This document shows positions 35,356 through 45,779 of a stretch of DNA of 64,000 nt, in pieces (position 1 is the stretch's first letter; the number at the start of each line of letters is the position of its first letter). Below the pieces are notes generated by a model. It worked only from the letters and a program-made list of their open reading frames with translations. It was not told where the DNA came from and searched no databases. The stretch is from the NCBI GenBank assembly GCA_005784505.1, contig VCAZ01000042.1:78042-142041 (forward strand), read 5' to 3'. Source of the stretch: Bagarius yarrelli. Lineage: Eukaryota > Chordata > Actinopteri > Siluriformes > Sisoridae. The position numbers and the translations under genes are program-made.

Positions 35356-35865
35356 TGATTGAAAATGAAAGAAGTCTAAACAAACAAAGTCAGAAATAAT
35401 CTTCAACTGTAGTCCTTCACTCAAACCAGTATTTGGAACTATATTTATACTTATATTAACTAAAAATTCATACAATATTACCTTGTAGAATCAGGTTCGA
35501 AGACTGCAACAGTCTCAGTGATTCTCCAAAATCTCCTCCACAAATGACCAATTGTGTGGTAAGACGAAGTAAAAAGCCTTCGGGCATCGGCACCTTAAAT
35601 CAGCCGATCTAGGAAAGTTACAAAGACTGTTTGAAGGCATGGAGGCCGACCTAGGAGACGCCAAAATGGGGTGGAAATTTGTATCTTAATCTAAAATAAA
35701 GACCTTTACATAGAGAAACGTCTAGGCAAGCAATAGGGAAAAATAACAAGTTTAATTGCGCAATTGGTGTCTTTTACAGCACGCAGCAATGACGCCGTTC
35801 GTTTTGCCTTCCTTCCTTTATATATATGGCTATGGAATGTATGCCATTATGACCTCTAAATCTTG
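35356..35865. other. 5' flank of copy I
   Basis: This lies upstream of the copy I start codon. It holds a TATTTATACTTATATT stretch near 35443-35458, a possible TATA region on either strand. No gene is seen. Confidence 0.3.
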
Positions 35866-36135
35866 CATGTTTTAGACTTTGCTTGAGTAAACCTAAACAG
35901 TACAGCTCCCTCAAAAATACAAGAACTAACTGTGAATGCAACCTACTACTCACACACAAAGTGTACTTTTAAAAAACTAAAAGGAAAATGATTTACTTTA
36001 GACCCAAAAGTCACACCTCAATAGGTGTCATGGCCTTTTCAAGCTGAGGTGTGATGGCCTTTTCAACCTGACATGGGGGAGGGAGATGGTTAAGCTTCAA
36101 CTTGCATGTGTGCTGTGGTCTTCACATCGTGAGTG
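35866..36135. repeat. Direct repeat DR2, right of copy I
   Basis: It matches DR1 at 31246-31510 over its length with few differences. It sits between copies I and II of the recombinase-SET family. Confidence 0.85.
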
Positions 36136-36235
36136 TATTGGCAATGTATTACAATGTAGAACCCCCCCTAAAAACACTATATGAGTACATAAATAAAAAA
36201 AATGACATAGATTTAACAAAGTGTACTTAAAAAAT

Positions 36236-36400
36236 AAAATAAAATAAAAATGATCCACTTTAGACCCAAAAGTCACACCTCAATAGGTGTGAGTGCCTGT
36301 TCAAGCTAAGGTCAAAGCACACAGACGCCCTGGCATGGGGGAGGGATATGATTAAGCTTCAACTTGCATGTGTGCTGTAGTCTTCACATATTGAGTGTAT
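36236..36400. repeat. Direct repeat DR3, partial
   Basis: It shares AAAAGTCACACCTCAATAGG, GGCATGGGGGAGGGA and AAGCTTCAACTTGCATGTGT with DR1 and DR2 but has a diverged middle (AGCACACAGACGCCC). It lies just downstream of copy II. Confidence 0.75.
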
Positions 36401-36874
36401 TGGCAATGTATTACAATATAGAAATTAGGCAAAACAAAATTATATTTTGAACTGTCTTTTATTAATTATTTACATAAGTGAATAGAAATTGAGTAGGCTC
36501 AAACAGTCATTTAAATAACACATTTTTAATATATAACATAAAAATACATTTTTATGAAAAAAAAAAAAAATTATATAAAACATAAATTTAACCATGCATT
36601 TAAAATTATGGGGTTGCATGCTCCATTGTACAGCAATGGTCCCTGAGGTCACCATACGTCGACTTCACCAGTTACTAGTTACCAGTAGATCCATGGTGAG
36701 AGAAAGAGAGAGAATATAATTTAGGCATGCTGAACTGAAATTTGAGCCAATTTAGTAGCAAGAAATGTTGTGCAAATATGCTACTAACTCTACCAAACAC
36801 TCTTTAAAAAACTATAATGAAAAAATAAACAATAATGAATAAATAATAAATAAAAAACTTTGTGAGGCACCAAT
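36401..36874. other. 3' flank of copy II
   Basis: AT-rich sequence with an A-run at 36558-36571 and polyadenylation-like AATAAA on the minus strand near 36470-36850. No separate gene is seen. Confidence 0.35.
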
Positions 36875-39445
36875 CTAGTCGTCCAGCCACTCCAGGTCAA
36901 TTCCCTCTCCACGGAAAGATCTTCTTCTGGTGCCATAATCAAACAGCAGCTCTGTGTCCACCCTAATGTCTTTCACAGCCACTAGCAAAATGACATCCTG
37001 CTCTCCCTCAGGAAACTTCATTTTGCAGTGCACCGGCTTGACGTTAAACCGTCTCGAGGAGTGGTTCAGCTTCCTCCCCAAAGTGTCTGTAGACGGGTGG
37101 CATTCACAGGGGAAGGTCTGTGCATTGATGCACAGTTTCTTGTCACCGGATGAAAAGAAGAACAGGTATCCCATTTCATCATGGATCGTCTTCTGCATCT
37201 TCTTTCCCTCTTCTTCTGTGATTACTTTGCCATGGTAATCACATAATATAGAACCTTTGACAAAGGCCCTGGTGGCAACAACTCCTGTGGAAAAAGAGAA
37301 AAAAAGATGAAGATATGAATGAATGGTCAATTCTAATCAAAATCAGCCTGACCACTGGAAATCTGATTACTTCTCTTATACCTTCTCGTTTGCTCCCAAA
37401 ATTTTTGATGGCAAGACCAGACCACTTCTGATTCTGTATTTTATGCATAATCTCTGTGCTGGTCTCCACGGCTGCTTTGGTCGGTGGCCTCCACTTGGCC
37501 ACAATCTCCTCCGGGAGAGGATGATTGGCGGTCCAACCCTCTTGTTTAATTAAACTTGCCACCTTCTTTGTCGATGGTGCCAGTCTGTAAAATTTTGCTT
37601 TAAAAGAAAAGGAAAAAATGTATATATATCAGTCAAAGAAAAACAACAATTCAAGTTCAAATGTTTTGGACATTAACAGGAATTTCGGTAAATCATAATT
37701 ATCAACTCACACAAGAGGTACTCTTCCCGCTTTCCGTACTGCACAGCCCTCCACTTGTCGTAAAATTGTCTGTCTGCTGGAAACCCGGCATCGGTCCTCC
37801 GCTTCTTCACTGGTGGCTGGCCGCGGAGGGTCACTGGAAAAACCTCCAAAAACGTGGTAACGTCCAGCGTCTCTCTGCAGGCTGCTTTTTCGGTTTTCCA
37901 CTTTCTTTTGCGGCCTTGTTCCTCTGTTACCGATTCTTCAGAGCTAAAAGACACAGTTTCAATAACCATAAATTAACAGAGTCTGCACAATGCTACACAA
38001 CCACTAACAGAGCTGTGAGTGCCATTGTGGGTTTTTTTTTTTTTTACTATGCAAATGCGTTTAAATGTTTGGGTACTGACCTGGTCCCGGCTAAGGCGGC
38101 CAAAATATTTGCCTTGTTGACAACTGTGTCCATCGACCTCATGTGGTAATGTGCTTCCACCCGCGAAGTCGAATGCTCCATGTAGTGAGCGACGTGGCTC
38201 TTGGCAATCTCGGTTTCTACGACTTTACGGACCTCCTGGCTGTTGACATTGGGCAGTTTGTAGCTGCAATAAAAGAAACAATATGTCAAATGATTCTTTC
38301 AAGCTTGAACAATTAATCTATACTACAGTACATCTACAACACCAGTACCAATGTTTGACCAATTCATCACATATGATACTCACTGGGCATGAAGACGGGA
38401 AAGGTCATTGGTGGCGCTCCTGATGGGTCGCCCGTGGGAGTTGATAAAAAACCTCCCGTTGTCATTGTTGGTGTTCTTCTGCACGTGACAGGGGCGCACA
38501 TGCATGTAATAGGCATCCAGAAACTGTGGAGACAAGACGGGAATAAGGTCAATCAGGTGTGTGTGTGTGGGGGAAGGATGGGGGGGTATCGATTGTATTA
38601 CTGTTAACTGACTTACAGCTGACTCCTCTGTTGACAGCACAAATGTTGCAATTTGTCTGTTGGCTGTCTTTTGCTGGCTGATTGCAATGCAGACTCTGCC
38701 CTTTGTGTGCTTCTTTTTTAGCCACTCTCTTACCTGTTGAAAAATAACGGACATGTTGTTAGTGGATCACAGCAAGAGCATGTGTACCAGCTGTGTAAGA
38801 AAACTACAAGAATACAAGAATGAGTACTTACATTCATCCCCTCTACTGCTCCTGGCCTTTGGAAATGACAAAGTATCAGGATTGCTTCGCAGTAGTATCT
38901 GAACAAAGTCATATCCTCCGCAGACACGTGCTCTTCTTGCTCAAGTTTCCCGAAAATGACAAGCATTTCTTTCTTGGCAACCCGGATAACGGCCTGGCAT
39001 GCCGAGAGACTCTTCTCTCCTTCCAGAAAGCGCTCATACCTACAACAAGAACAAAAGCAACAGGGAATTAGTTACCTGGCAGAACAGTACATCTATCCTG
39101 GATAATTTGTTGGATTTTTGGAAGGATTCAGCAGGCAAATACTCACCTGTTTTGACACAGACGCTTGCTGTTGGCCTTTGACAACGGCTTCTTCATGGAG
39201 TTTAGCAGCAACATATACGATGAGCAGCGATCTATCGTCTCCTTGTCGTGGATGTCCCGTGTCATGAGGAACTGAATGAACCGGGTCATGTTCTTCAAAT
39301 AATTCAATATGGTTGCCGGAACCAGCTTGGCACACTTTAGCTGGTAAATGTATTCACGTGTCTCTGTGCTCCTTGCCAGAAAGTCCATGCTGAATACGTT
39401 GCTGCCAGACAGTATGTATTTCAGCATTCGGGAAACGTTGTCAAC
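36875..39445 (-). CDS. Tyrosine recombinase-SET methyltransferase fusion, copy II
   Basis: Eight exons on the minus strand: 39445-39147, 39039-38832, 38733-38617, 38523-38384, 38263-38081, 37943-37711, 37597-37382 and 37284-36875. All have GT/AG borders and compatible phases and form one frame of 602 codons ending at TAG (36875). Residues about 1-100: helical core-binding domain (VDNVSRMLKYI). About 100-315: recombinase fold with HFQRPGAVEGM (Arg I), ISQQKTANRQ (Lys), NSQEVRK (Arg II, usual His replaced by Gln), YMEHSTSRVEAHYHM (His and candidate nucleophile Tyr). About 320-465: basic linker (GRKRKWK, PPVKKRR). About 465-601: SET domain with CDYHGKVI, GRKLNHS and ELLFDYG, closest in pattern to KMT5A (H4K20 methylation). 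There is no post-SET Cys cluster. An intact frame suggests constraint. The true 5' exons are not certain. Confidence 0.8.
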
Positions 39446-39514
39446 CTGTAGAGAAAAAAAATTATTAAAAATGTCAGTGTCATGTCTGTGTGAAGCTCAG
39501 GTGAAAAACCACTG

Positions 39515-39688
39515 TAGATATGTTTACATTTTACATTTACATTTGGAGCATTTTAGCAGACGCTCTTGTCCAGAGCGACGTACAAGAAGTGCTTTAAGTC
39601 ACATCAAAAAAACATTTCAATGCTGATAATAGATCACAAAAAGGTGCAACAACAAAAAAAAAAAACTGTTGAATAGAGTATAAGGGGT

Positions 39689-39731
<43 letters not shown>

Positions 39732-41100
39732 TGTCAAGAGCAAGGTATTATTTTAGAAATCCAAAAAGATGGGTTTTTCAAACGCCTCTTGAAGATAGCT
39801 AGTGACTCTGCTGTTCTGACATTGATGGGAAGTTCATTCCACCATCTTGGTGCCAGAACAGAGAAAAGTCTTGAGGCAGACCTACCTCGTGTCCTAGGGG
39901 GTGGTGGAACAAGCCGAGCAGTGCTTGTGGATCTGAAAGAGCGTGGTGGAATGCGTGGAGTGATAAGTGTGATTGTAGTGTGGTAGGAGGGTTGCAGCTC
40001 CGTTTCTGGCTTTGTAGGCAAGTGTCAGAGTTTTGAATCTGATGCGCGCAGCTGTTGGGAGCCAATGGAGGGAGCGCAGCAGTGGAGTGGTGTGTGTGAA
40101 AACTTTGGTAGGTTGAAAACAACACGTGCAGCTGCATTCTGAATCATCTGCAGAGGGCGAATAGCACTCAGAGGTAGGCCAGCCAGGAGCGAGTTGCAGT
40201 AGTCTAGTTTAGAAATTACAAGAGACTGCACAAGCAACTGGGTGGCCTGAGTGGTTAAGAAGAAAGGTCGAAACCCTCCGGATGTTATGCAGGATAAACC
40301 TGCAGGAACGTGTTATGTTGGCAACATGTAAGGAGAAGGATAATTGATTGTCCATAGTTACCCCCCAGGTTGCGAGCACTGGTTGAAGGGAAGATCTGTG
40401 AATTGTCCGGGGGTCAAGGGTGATTGCAAGATCCTGGCATGGAGATGAGTTCACCTGGGAGAAAAAAGTAGTAGTTCAGTTTTGCACGGGTTGAGTTTCA
40501 GCTGGTGAGCAGCCATCCATGATGAAATGTCTGTCAACCGTGGTGTCTGATGGAGGAAAAGAAAAGACAAGTTGAGTGTCATCAGCATAGCAATGGTATG
40601 TGAACCCCATGTGTGTGACCCGTGTGAAGAAATAACTTTGCCAAGTGAGTGAGTATAGAGGGAGAAAAGAAGAGGACCAAGTACTGAGCCTTGTGGGACA
40701 CCAGTGGAAAGTCTGCGTGGGGCAGATGTTGTACCTCTCCATGTTACCTGATACTGATATGAACGCCCTTCCAAGTAGGAAGCAAAACCACTGCCACGCT
40801 GTTCCACAAATGCCGAGAGACTGCTGAGAGAGAGTGGATAGCAGGATCTTGTGGTTGACAGTGTCGAATGCAGCTGAAAGGTCGAGGAGGATGAGGACAG
40901 ATGACAGTTTGGATGATCTGGCAGCATGCAGCTTCTCAGTGACAGCCAAGAGGGCAGTCTCTGTAGAATGAGCAGCTTTGAAGCCAGATTGATTGATTGG
41001 GATCTTGAAGGTTGTTCTGTGTGAGAAAGAGGGACAGTTGATTATAGACAGTGCGTTCAAGTACTTTAGAAAGAAAAGAGAGAAGTGATACCGGTCTGTA
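39515..41100 (-). mobile_element. L2-clade LINE, 5'-truncated, upstream of copy II
   Basis: On the minus strand it starts inside RT (frames carrying LERTVYNQLSLFL-type sequence near 41060). QSGFKAAHSTETALLAV follows, then LLDLSAAFDTVNH (motif A, about 40880-40850), GVPQGSVLGPLLFSLY (motif B, about 40700-40650) and YADDTQL (about 40595-40575). A C-terminal RLFSVLAPRWWNELPI is at about 39870-39825. A poly-T run (39690-39728, plus strand) interrupts the 3' UTR. The end is a GTCGCTCTGGACAAGAGCGT tail. Frameshifts are present. It sits between exon A of copy II and its candidate 5' exons, so it may be an intron insertion. Confidence 0.8.
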
Positions 41101-41410
41101 GACTTCACTCTCTTGGCGATGTCCGAGGGGTCCATCGCAGGCTTCTTTATGAAATTTCCTATGACAGATATCACCAGGACACTTTGAGAGCAGACTTCAC
41201 TCTCTGCAGCCTTACTGCCACAAGGCATACACGCTATAATTAGACAAAAACTGCCTCTGCAACTGACCACGGGGAGGCCCGGACACAGCTCAGGGTCGAT
41301 CAGGTCCTTCTTCGACATCTGCTTTGGGCGCTGCAGTTTCGCCTCTGCATTCAAATGGTCCTCGCATCTCGTTATAGTAGTTTCTGCCTTGGCTTTTTAA
41401 ACTCATGCAC
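41101..41410 (-). other. Candidate 5' exon(s) of copy II
   Basis: After an acceptor-like CTCTTTCCACAG (plus 41411-41422 reversed), an open stretch reads CEDHLNAEAKLQRPKQMSKK and DPELCPGLPVV before a GTCAGT donor-like site. A second stretch nearer the LINE reads FIKKPAMDPSDIAKRVK. Neither matches the zinc-finger exon of copy I. They may be true 5' exons, exons of another gene or chance. Confidence 0.25.
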
Positions 41411-41536
41411 CTGTGGAAAGAGAGGAAAGAAAGAGAGAGGATCTCCTGTGGCTTCTTAGAGGAATGTGAATTTTCCAGTCACACAGCATACAGGAAATAA
41501 AAATATTACAAGCAAAACAGAAAAGACAAACAACTT

Positions 41537-41564
41537 ACATGTTCTTTCCAGTTTGGGCTGCCAT
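41537..41564 (-). other. Candidate first exon (MAAQTGKN)
   Basis: ATGGCAGCCCAAACTGGAAA is followed by GAACAT and a GTAAGT donor on the minus strand. The layout, a very short first exon with a consensus donor, echoes exon 1 of copy I (MASKR). Joining it to the next exon does not give a clean frame. Confidence 0.3.
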
Positions 41565-41769
41565 CTTTCAAACCAAAGTGCAGGTATCGAAATATACAAA
41601 ATAGGAAACAATAAAAGTCACTTTGAACTAGTCAAAGGGTGTCTTGTGCAATCAAAGTTGAAAGACACAAGTAAAAATGATAGGGATTGTCTGCAGTATT
41701 TATCCCAATCCAGGCTGTTTAGATCACGCCCACATTCACTCTCACCTCCACCCTTTGACCTGCCCACAA

Positions 41770-42630
41770 TTTCTGCTTAGGAATGAGGGTGTTACAGTAA
41801 AAGTAAATAAATGAATAAATAAATACATTCCAAATAAATGTAATTCATATCATACAGATATATGCTTAAAGTTTAGGATCGTGTAAAACAAACATACAAA
41901 TATATGTGTTGATAATCTACTGAAACGACTAATTAAACTGTACACATGTAACTAATTTATATATTATACAACTCTCTTTTACTATGCCGACAACTTTGTT
42001 TAAATCTTCTTTGCATATATATGCTATATTAGTATATATTGGTATATACTTAGGCAGAATATACTGCCTAGGGTATACTTGTGTACTTAGGGCTTCTAAC
42101 TCCAAGGGTTTCTAACACTTAGGCCTGCATTTCTGTGATTTATAAATGATATGATTTCATCATATTTTAATTTTAATTGTTAATTAATTAATGTGCTGAT
42201 TTCCTTAACTTAGCTGTTTTACATGAAGTTTATTCTATTTCTATGTTTTTAAGCCTGCTGCTAACGAACAATAAATTAACACAGGGGTGACTGGCCAACA
42301 CTCATACCCTAGCCCTAACCCTATTAGAATTAAATAAGATATGTAGAATTAAATTTTGTAGATAACAAAAGTTTACTAAGTTTAAAAAAAAAACTTCAGA
42401 AAATCTTTAAAGATAAATTTAAACATTCCCTCAAAAAAATGGCTCATGCTGAATACCCATTAACACAACACAATGAGCCATTAGTACAGATGTCTATAAA
42501 TACAGCGTTAACACAAGCAGCAACTTAGGTTAAACTAACTGTTTATGGCCCACTTAGTGCCAAAAGTTACACCTCAATGTGTGTGAAGGGCGTTTCCAGC
42601 TGAGGTCAAAACACAGGGCCTTCTTTTTAT
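41770..42630 (+). repeat. Left arm of imperfect inverted duplication
   Basis: The reverse complement matches 44830-45610. Markers are GGGGTGACTGGCCAACACTC at 42285-42304 against its complement near 45150, and ACTGTTTATGGCCCACTTAG near 42540 against CTAAGTGGGCCATAAACAGT near 44890. Coordinates sum to about 87,400-87,450, so the centre is near 43.7 kb. Confidence 0.8.
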
Positions 42631-44261
42631 AAAAAAAAATAAATAAATAAAACAACACAAGTAGTTATTGCAATAAAGCATTTCATTACATAAAATAATA
42701 CATACAGTACATAAAATAATATTTTCTTAAGATGAAAAAGTACATGAATAATTGTACTTTTTCATCTTTTCAATCAAAACTGAGGAGGCTCAACATTGGC
42801 CAACACTTAGGCGTGCATTGCTCTTTTTTCATTCTTACCCTTTTTTTTTGGTAATTCAACAATGTAAATACCAGCTTATTGTTCACTGCTAATTAATGAC
42901 TTTATTTTCAATCTTTGCTGGGACACAACAAAATAAAACTTTTGTTTCTATGCATGGGGGATATAAAACTATCTTTTACTATGCCAACAATTCTGTTTGA
43001 ATCTTCAATTTAGAATACTTCGGCTAAAGTATGTTTAAAGGCCAGAGGCCTTTAGTAGCATGCAAATATAATTGAACAAAATGGTTCAGACAATTCTGAG
43101 GCTAGAACTACATAATTGATATACTTTATAATATGGTACAGCTCCCCTAAAAAATGTTGGGGTATATTCAATAGTGTGCAAATATGACTGCATGTAATGA
43201 CTTGTCATTCAGGCTGTTCTGGGGCTATTACTAAATAATTTATATCATTGAAAAGGTTAGAATCCCGCATTTAGTATATAAGTATAAGTATATTCAATTC
43301 ATTGTCAAAGGTACATGTACAGAGCCAATGAAATGCATTTTTCGCATATCCCATCTGTAATGTCCCATCTTAAGTTGGGGGTCAGAGCGCAGGGTCAGCT
43401 ATGATACAGCGCCCCTGGAGCAGGAAGGCCAACACTTAGGCGTGCATTGCTGTTTTTTTTTCATTTTTACCCTATTTTTAAATTGTTAATTCAACACTAT
43501 CTATTATTTTATCAGAATTAAATGCCACATTTTGCAGATACCAAAAGTTTGCTAAGTTACAAAAAAACGTTATAAAGATGAATTTAAACTTTTGGAGAAA
43601 AAAAAATGGCTGCTCAAGGACCCAACAGTGGTTGACTTGCCGGAGGTGGGGCTTGAACCCAGGTGTTTCTGGTCTTCAGATTAACAACTCAGCACCTTAA
43701 CCATTTGAGCCCACCCTGCCCCTGCCCCTGCCCCTAATTTACAATGAGCCTACACTCATGGCTGTATCATGTTCACAGTGTGAAATGCTGACCTGACACT
43801 AGCAATAAACAGTCGCTGAAACTCCCTAGGTCTGGGAGGTTTTAAGCGTATGGCCACCCCAGGTCTGGGAACCTGTATTTTAGCAAGTATTTTAGCAATT
43901 TTAAAGATCTCTATAACTATAAACATAATTTATATCATAATTTTATCATTTGAAAGCTTAGGATCTAAGCCTACATTCTTTACTTGTTTACATGCTGTAT
44001 CTTGTCAAAGGCCAAATTAGCCTTGTTTTTGGTTATGTCAAAGGCCAAATTGAGCTGTTTTTCAAATGGCAAATATGCATATTCAATAGTGCGCAAATAT
44101 AACTGTATAAAATGTCTTGTCATTCAGTCAAAAGCTAAGAGGGCCTTCTTTTTATTTAAAAAATGGTAGGGTTAACCCCTCTCACTACTTAAAACTTAGG
44201 TTAGATTCTTGGAAAAAGCTTCCTTATATTTTGTTATAGTGTCCTTTAATACATGCTTTTT

Positions 44262-44301
<40 letters not shown>

Positions 44302-44829
44302 TAAATGCTTTTTTTCTTAAAATGAAAAAGTACATGAATAAAAAGAAATTGAGGAGGCTCAACACTGGGCAACACTTAGGCGTGCATTGCTGTTTTTTTT
44401 TTTTTCATTTTTACCCTATTTTTTAAATTGTTAATTCAACACTATCTATTATTTTATCAGAATTAAATGCCACATTTTGCAGATACCAAAAGTTTGCTAA
44501 GTTACAAAAGAACGTTATAAAATCTTTAAAGATGAATTTAAACTTTTGGGGGGAAAAAATGGCTCATGCAGAAGACCCATTAACACAATACAACGAGCCA
44601 TTAGTACAGATGGCGGTAAATACCAGTTGATTGTTCACTGCTGATGAATGACTTTATTTGCATTCTTTGCTGGGACACAACAAAATAAAACTTTTGGTTT
44701 TTATGCATGGGCAATATAAAACTATCTTTTAAGGTGCCAAGAAGTCTATTATTTTTTAGGTACTGTATATGTTATTTTATGTAATGAAATGCTTTATTGC
44801 AATAACTACTTGTGTTGTTGTTTCTGTTT
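42631..44829. repeat. Spacer of the inverted duplication, internally repeated
   Basis: Three direct copies of a block with CACTTAGGCGTGCATTGCT start near 42805, 43430 and 44368. The longer copies continue with ATTTTATCAGAATTAAATGC and GTTTGCTAAGTTACAAAA. Another shared block, GCTGGGACACAACAAAATAA, is at 42918 and 44669. A poly-A run lies at 44265-44299. No gene is seen. Confidence 0.75.
43290..43722 (-). mobile_element. SINE family 2, split by a repeat block
   Basis: The head is at 43612-43722 (minus strand GGTTAAGGTGCTGAGTTGTT, B box GGGTTCAAGCC). The body and tail are at 43290-43430 (GCGCTGTATCATAGCTGACC, then TGACAATGAATT). Between them lies a 180-bp block homologous to 44380-44565. The split is clean at both edges, which suggests insertion or gene conversion of the local repeat into the SINE. 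Confidence 0.65.
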
Positions 44830-45282
44830 TTAAAAAGAATGCCCCTCTCTGTGAGCTTGGACCTCAGCTTGAAAAGCCCTTTTGGCACTAAGTGGGCCAT
44901 AAACAGTCAGTTTAATCTAAGTTTCTGCTTGTGTTAACGCTGTATTTACAGACAGCTGTACCAATGGCTCATTGTATTGTATTGATGGGTCTTCTGCATG
45001 AGCCATTTTTGCAGGAATGTTTTAAATGTATCTTTAAAGATTTTTTAAGTCTTTTTATAACTTAGTAAACTTTTGTTATCTGCAAAATTTAATTGGAGAT
45101 ATCTTATTTAATTCTAATAGGGTTAGGGCTAGGTTATGAGTGTTGGCCAGTCACCCCTGTGTTAACGTATTGTTTGTGAGCAGCAGGCCTTAAAAACAAA
45201 ATAAAAATAAAATAAACTTCATGTGTAAGACACATAATTTAAGAAAATTCCACACATAATAAAATTAAGTTATGGTGAAATT

Positions 45283-45342
<60 letters not shown>

Positions 45343-45610
45343 ATTTAAAGATTTAAACAAAGTTGTCTGCACAGTAAAAAAAAGTTATAATATATGAATT
45401 TGTTACATGTGTACAGTTTAATTAGTTGTTTCAGTAGATTAGCAACACATACTGTATGCTCATATTTGTATGTTTGTTTTACACTGTTTTATGCTGTCCT
45501 ACACTTTAAGCATTTATCTGTATAAGATATAAATTACATTTATTTGGAATGTATTTATTCATTCATTTATTTACTTTTACTGTAAACACCCTCATTCCTA
45601 TGCAGAAAAA
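44830..45610 (-). repeat. Right arm of imperfect inverted duplication
   Basis: This is the reverse complement of 41770-42630, diverged by substitutions and by a (TA)n run (45285-45341) not present in the left arm. Confidence 0.8.
45285..45341. repeat. (TA)n microsatellite
   Basis: An uninterrupted TA run of about 56 bp inside the right arm. Confidence 0.95.
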
Positions 45611-45779
45611 TATTACACAGTGTTGCGTTAACAATAAAAATAGGGTGAAATTAAATAAGAGAAATGTTCATTGTTCAGGAGCAGCAGGCGTAAAAACTGC
45701 CTAGGTATATACTAATATAAAAATGATATATTTTATGTTTAGTGGTTATTTCATGGATAATTTTATTATTTTAACAAAA

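Noticed and set aside
36875..37330. Ordinary host kmt5a gene
   Set aside because: The SET exon is in frame with upstream exons that encode a tyrosine-recombinase-like domain, and the same order recurs in broken copy I. The canonical kmt5a N-terminus is not seen.
39687..39986. Plus-strand frame starting with a poly-Phe run
   Set aside because: It begins in a poly-T tract and is antisense to the 3' end of the LINE at 39515-41100.
40476..41354. A single 292-codon gene
   Set aside because: The frame joins non-LINE sequence to LINE RT through changing frames; the RT motifs show it is largely a decayed LINE.
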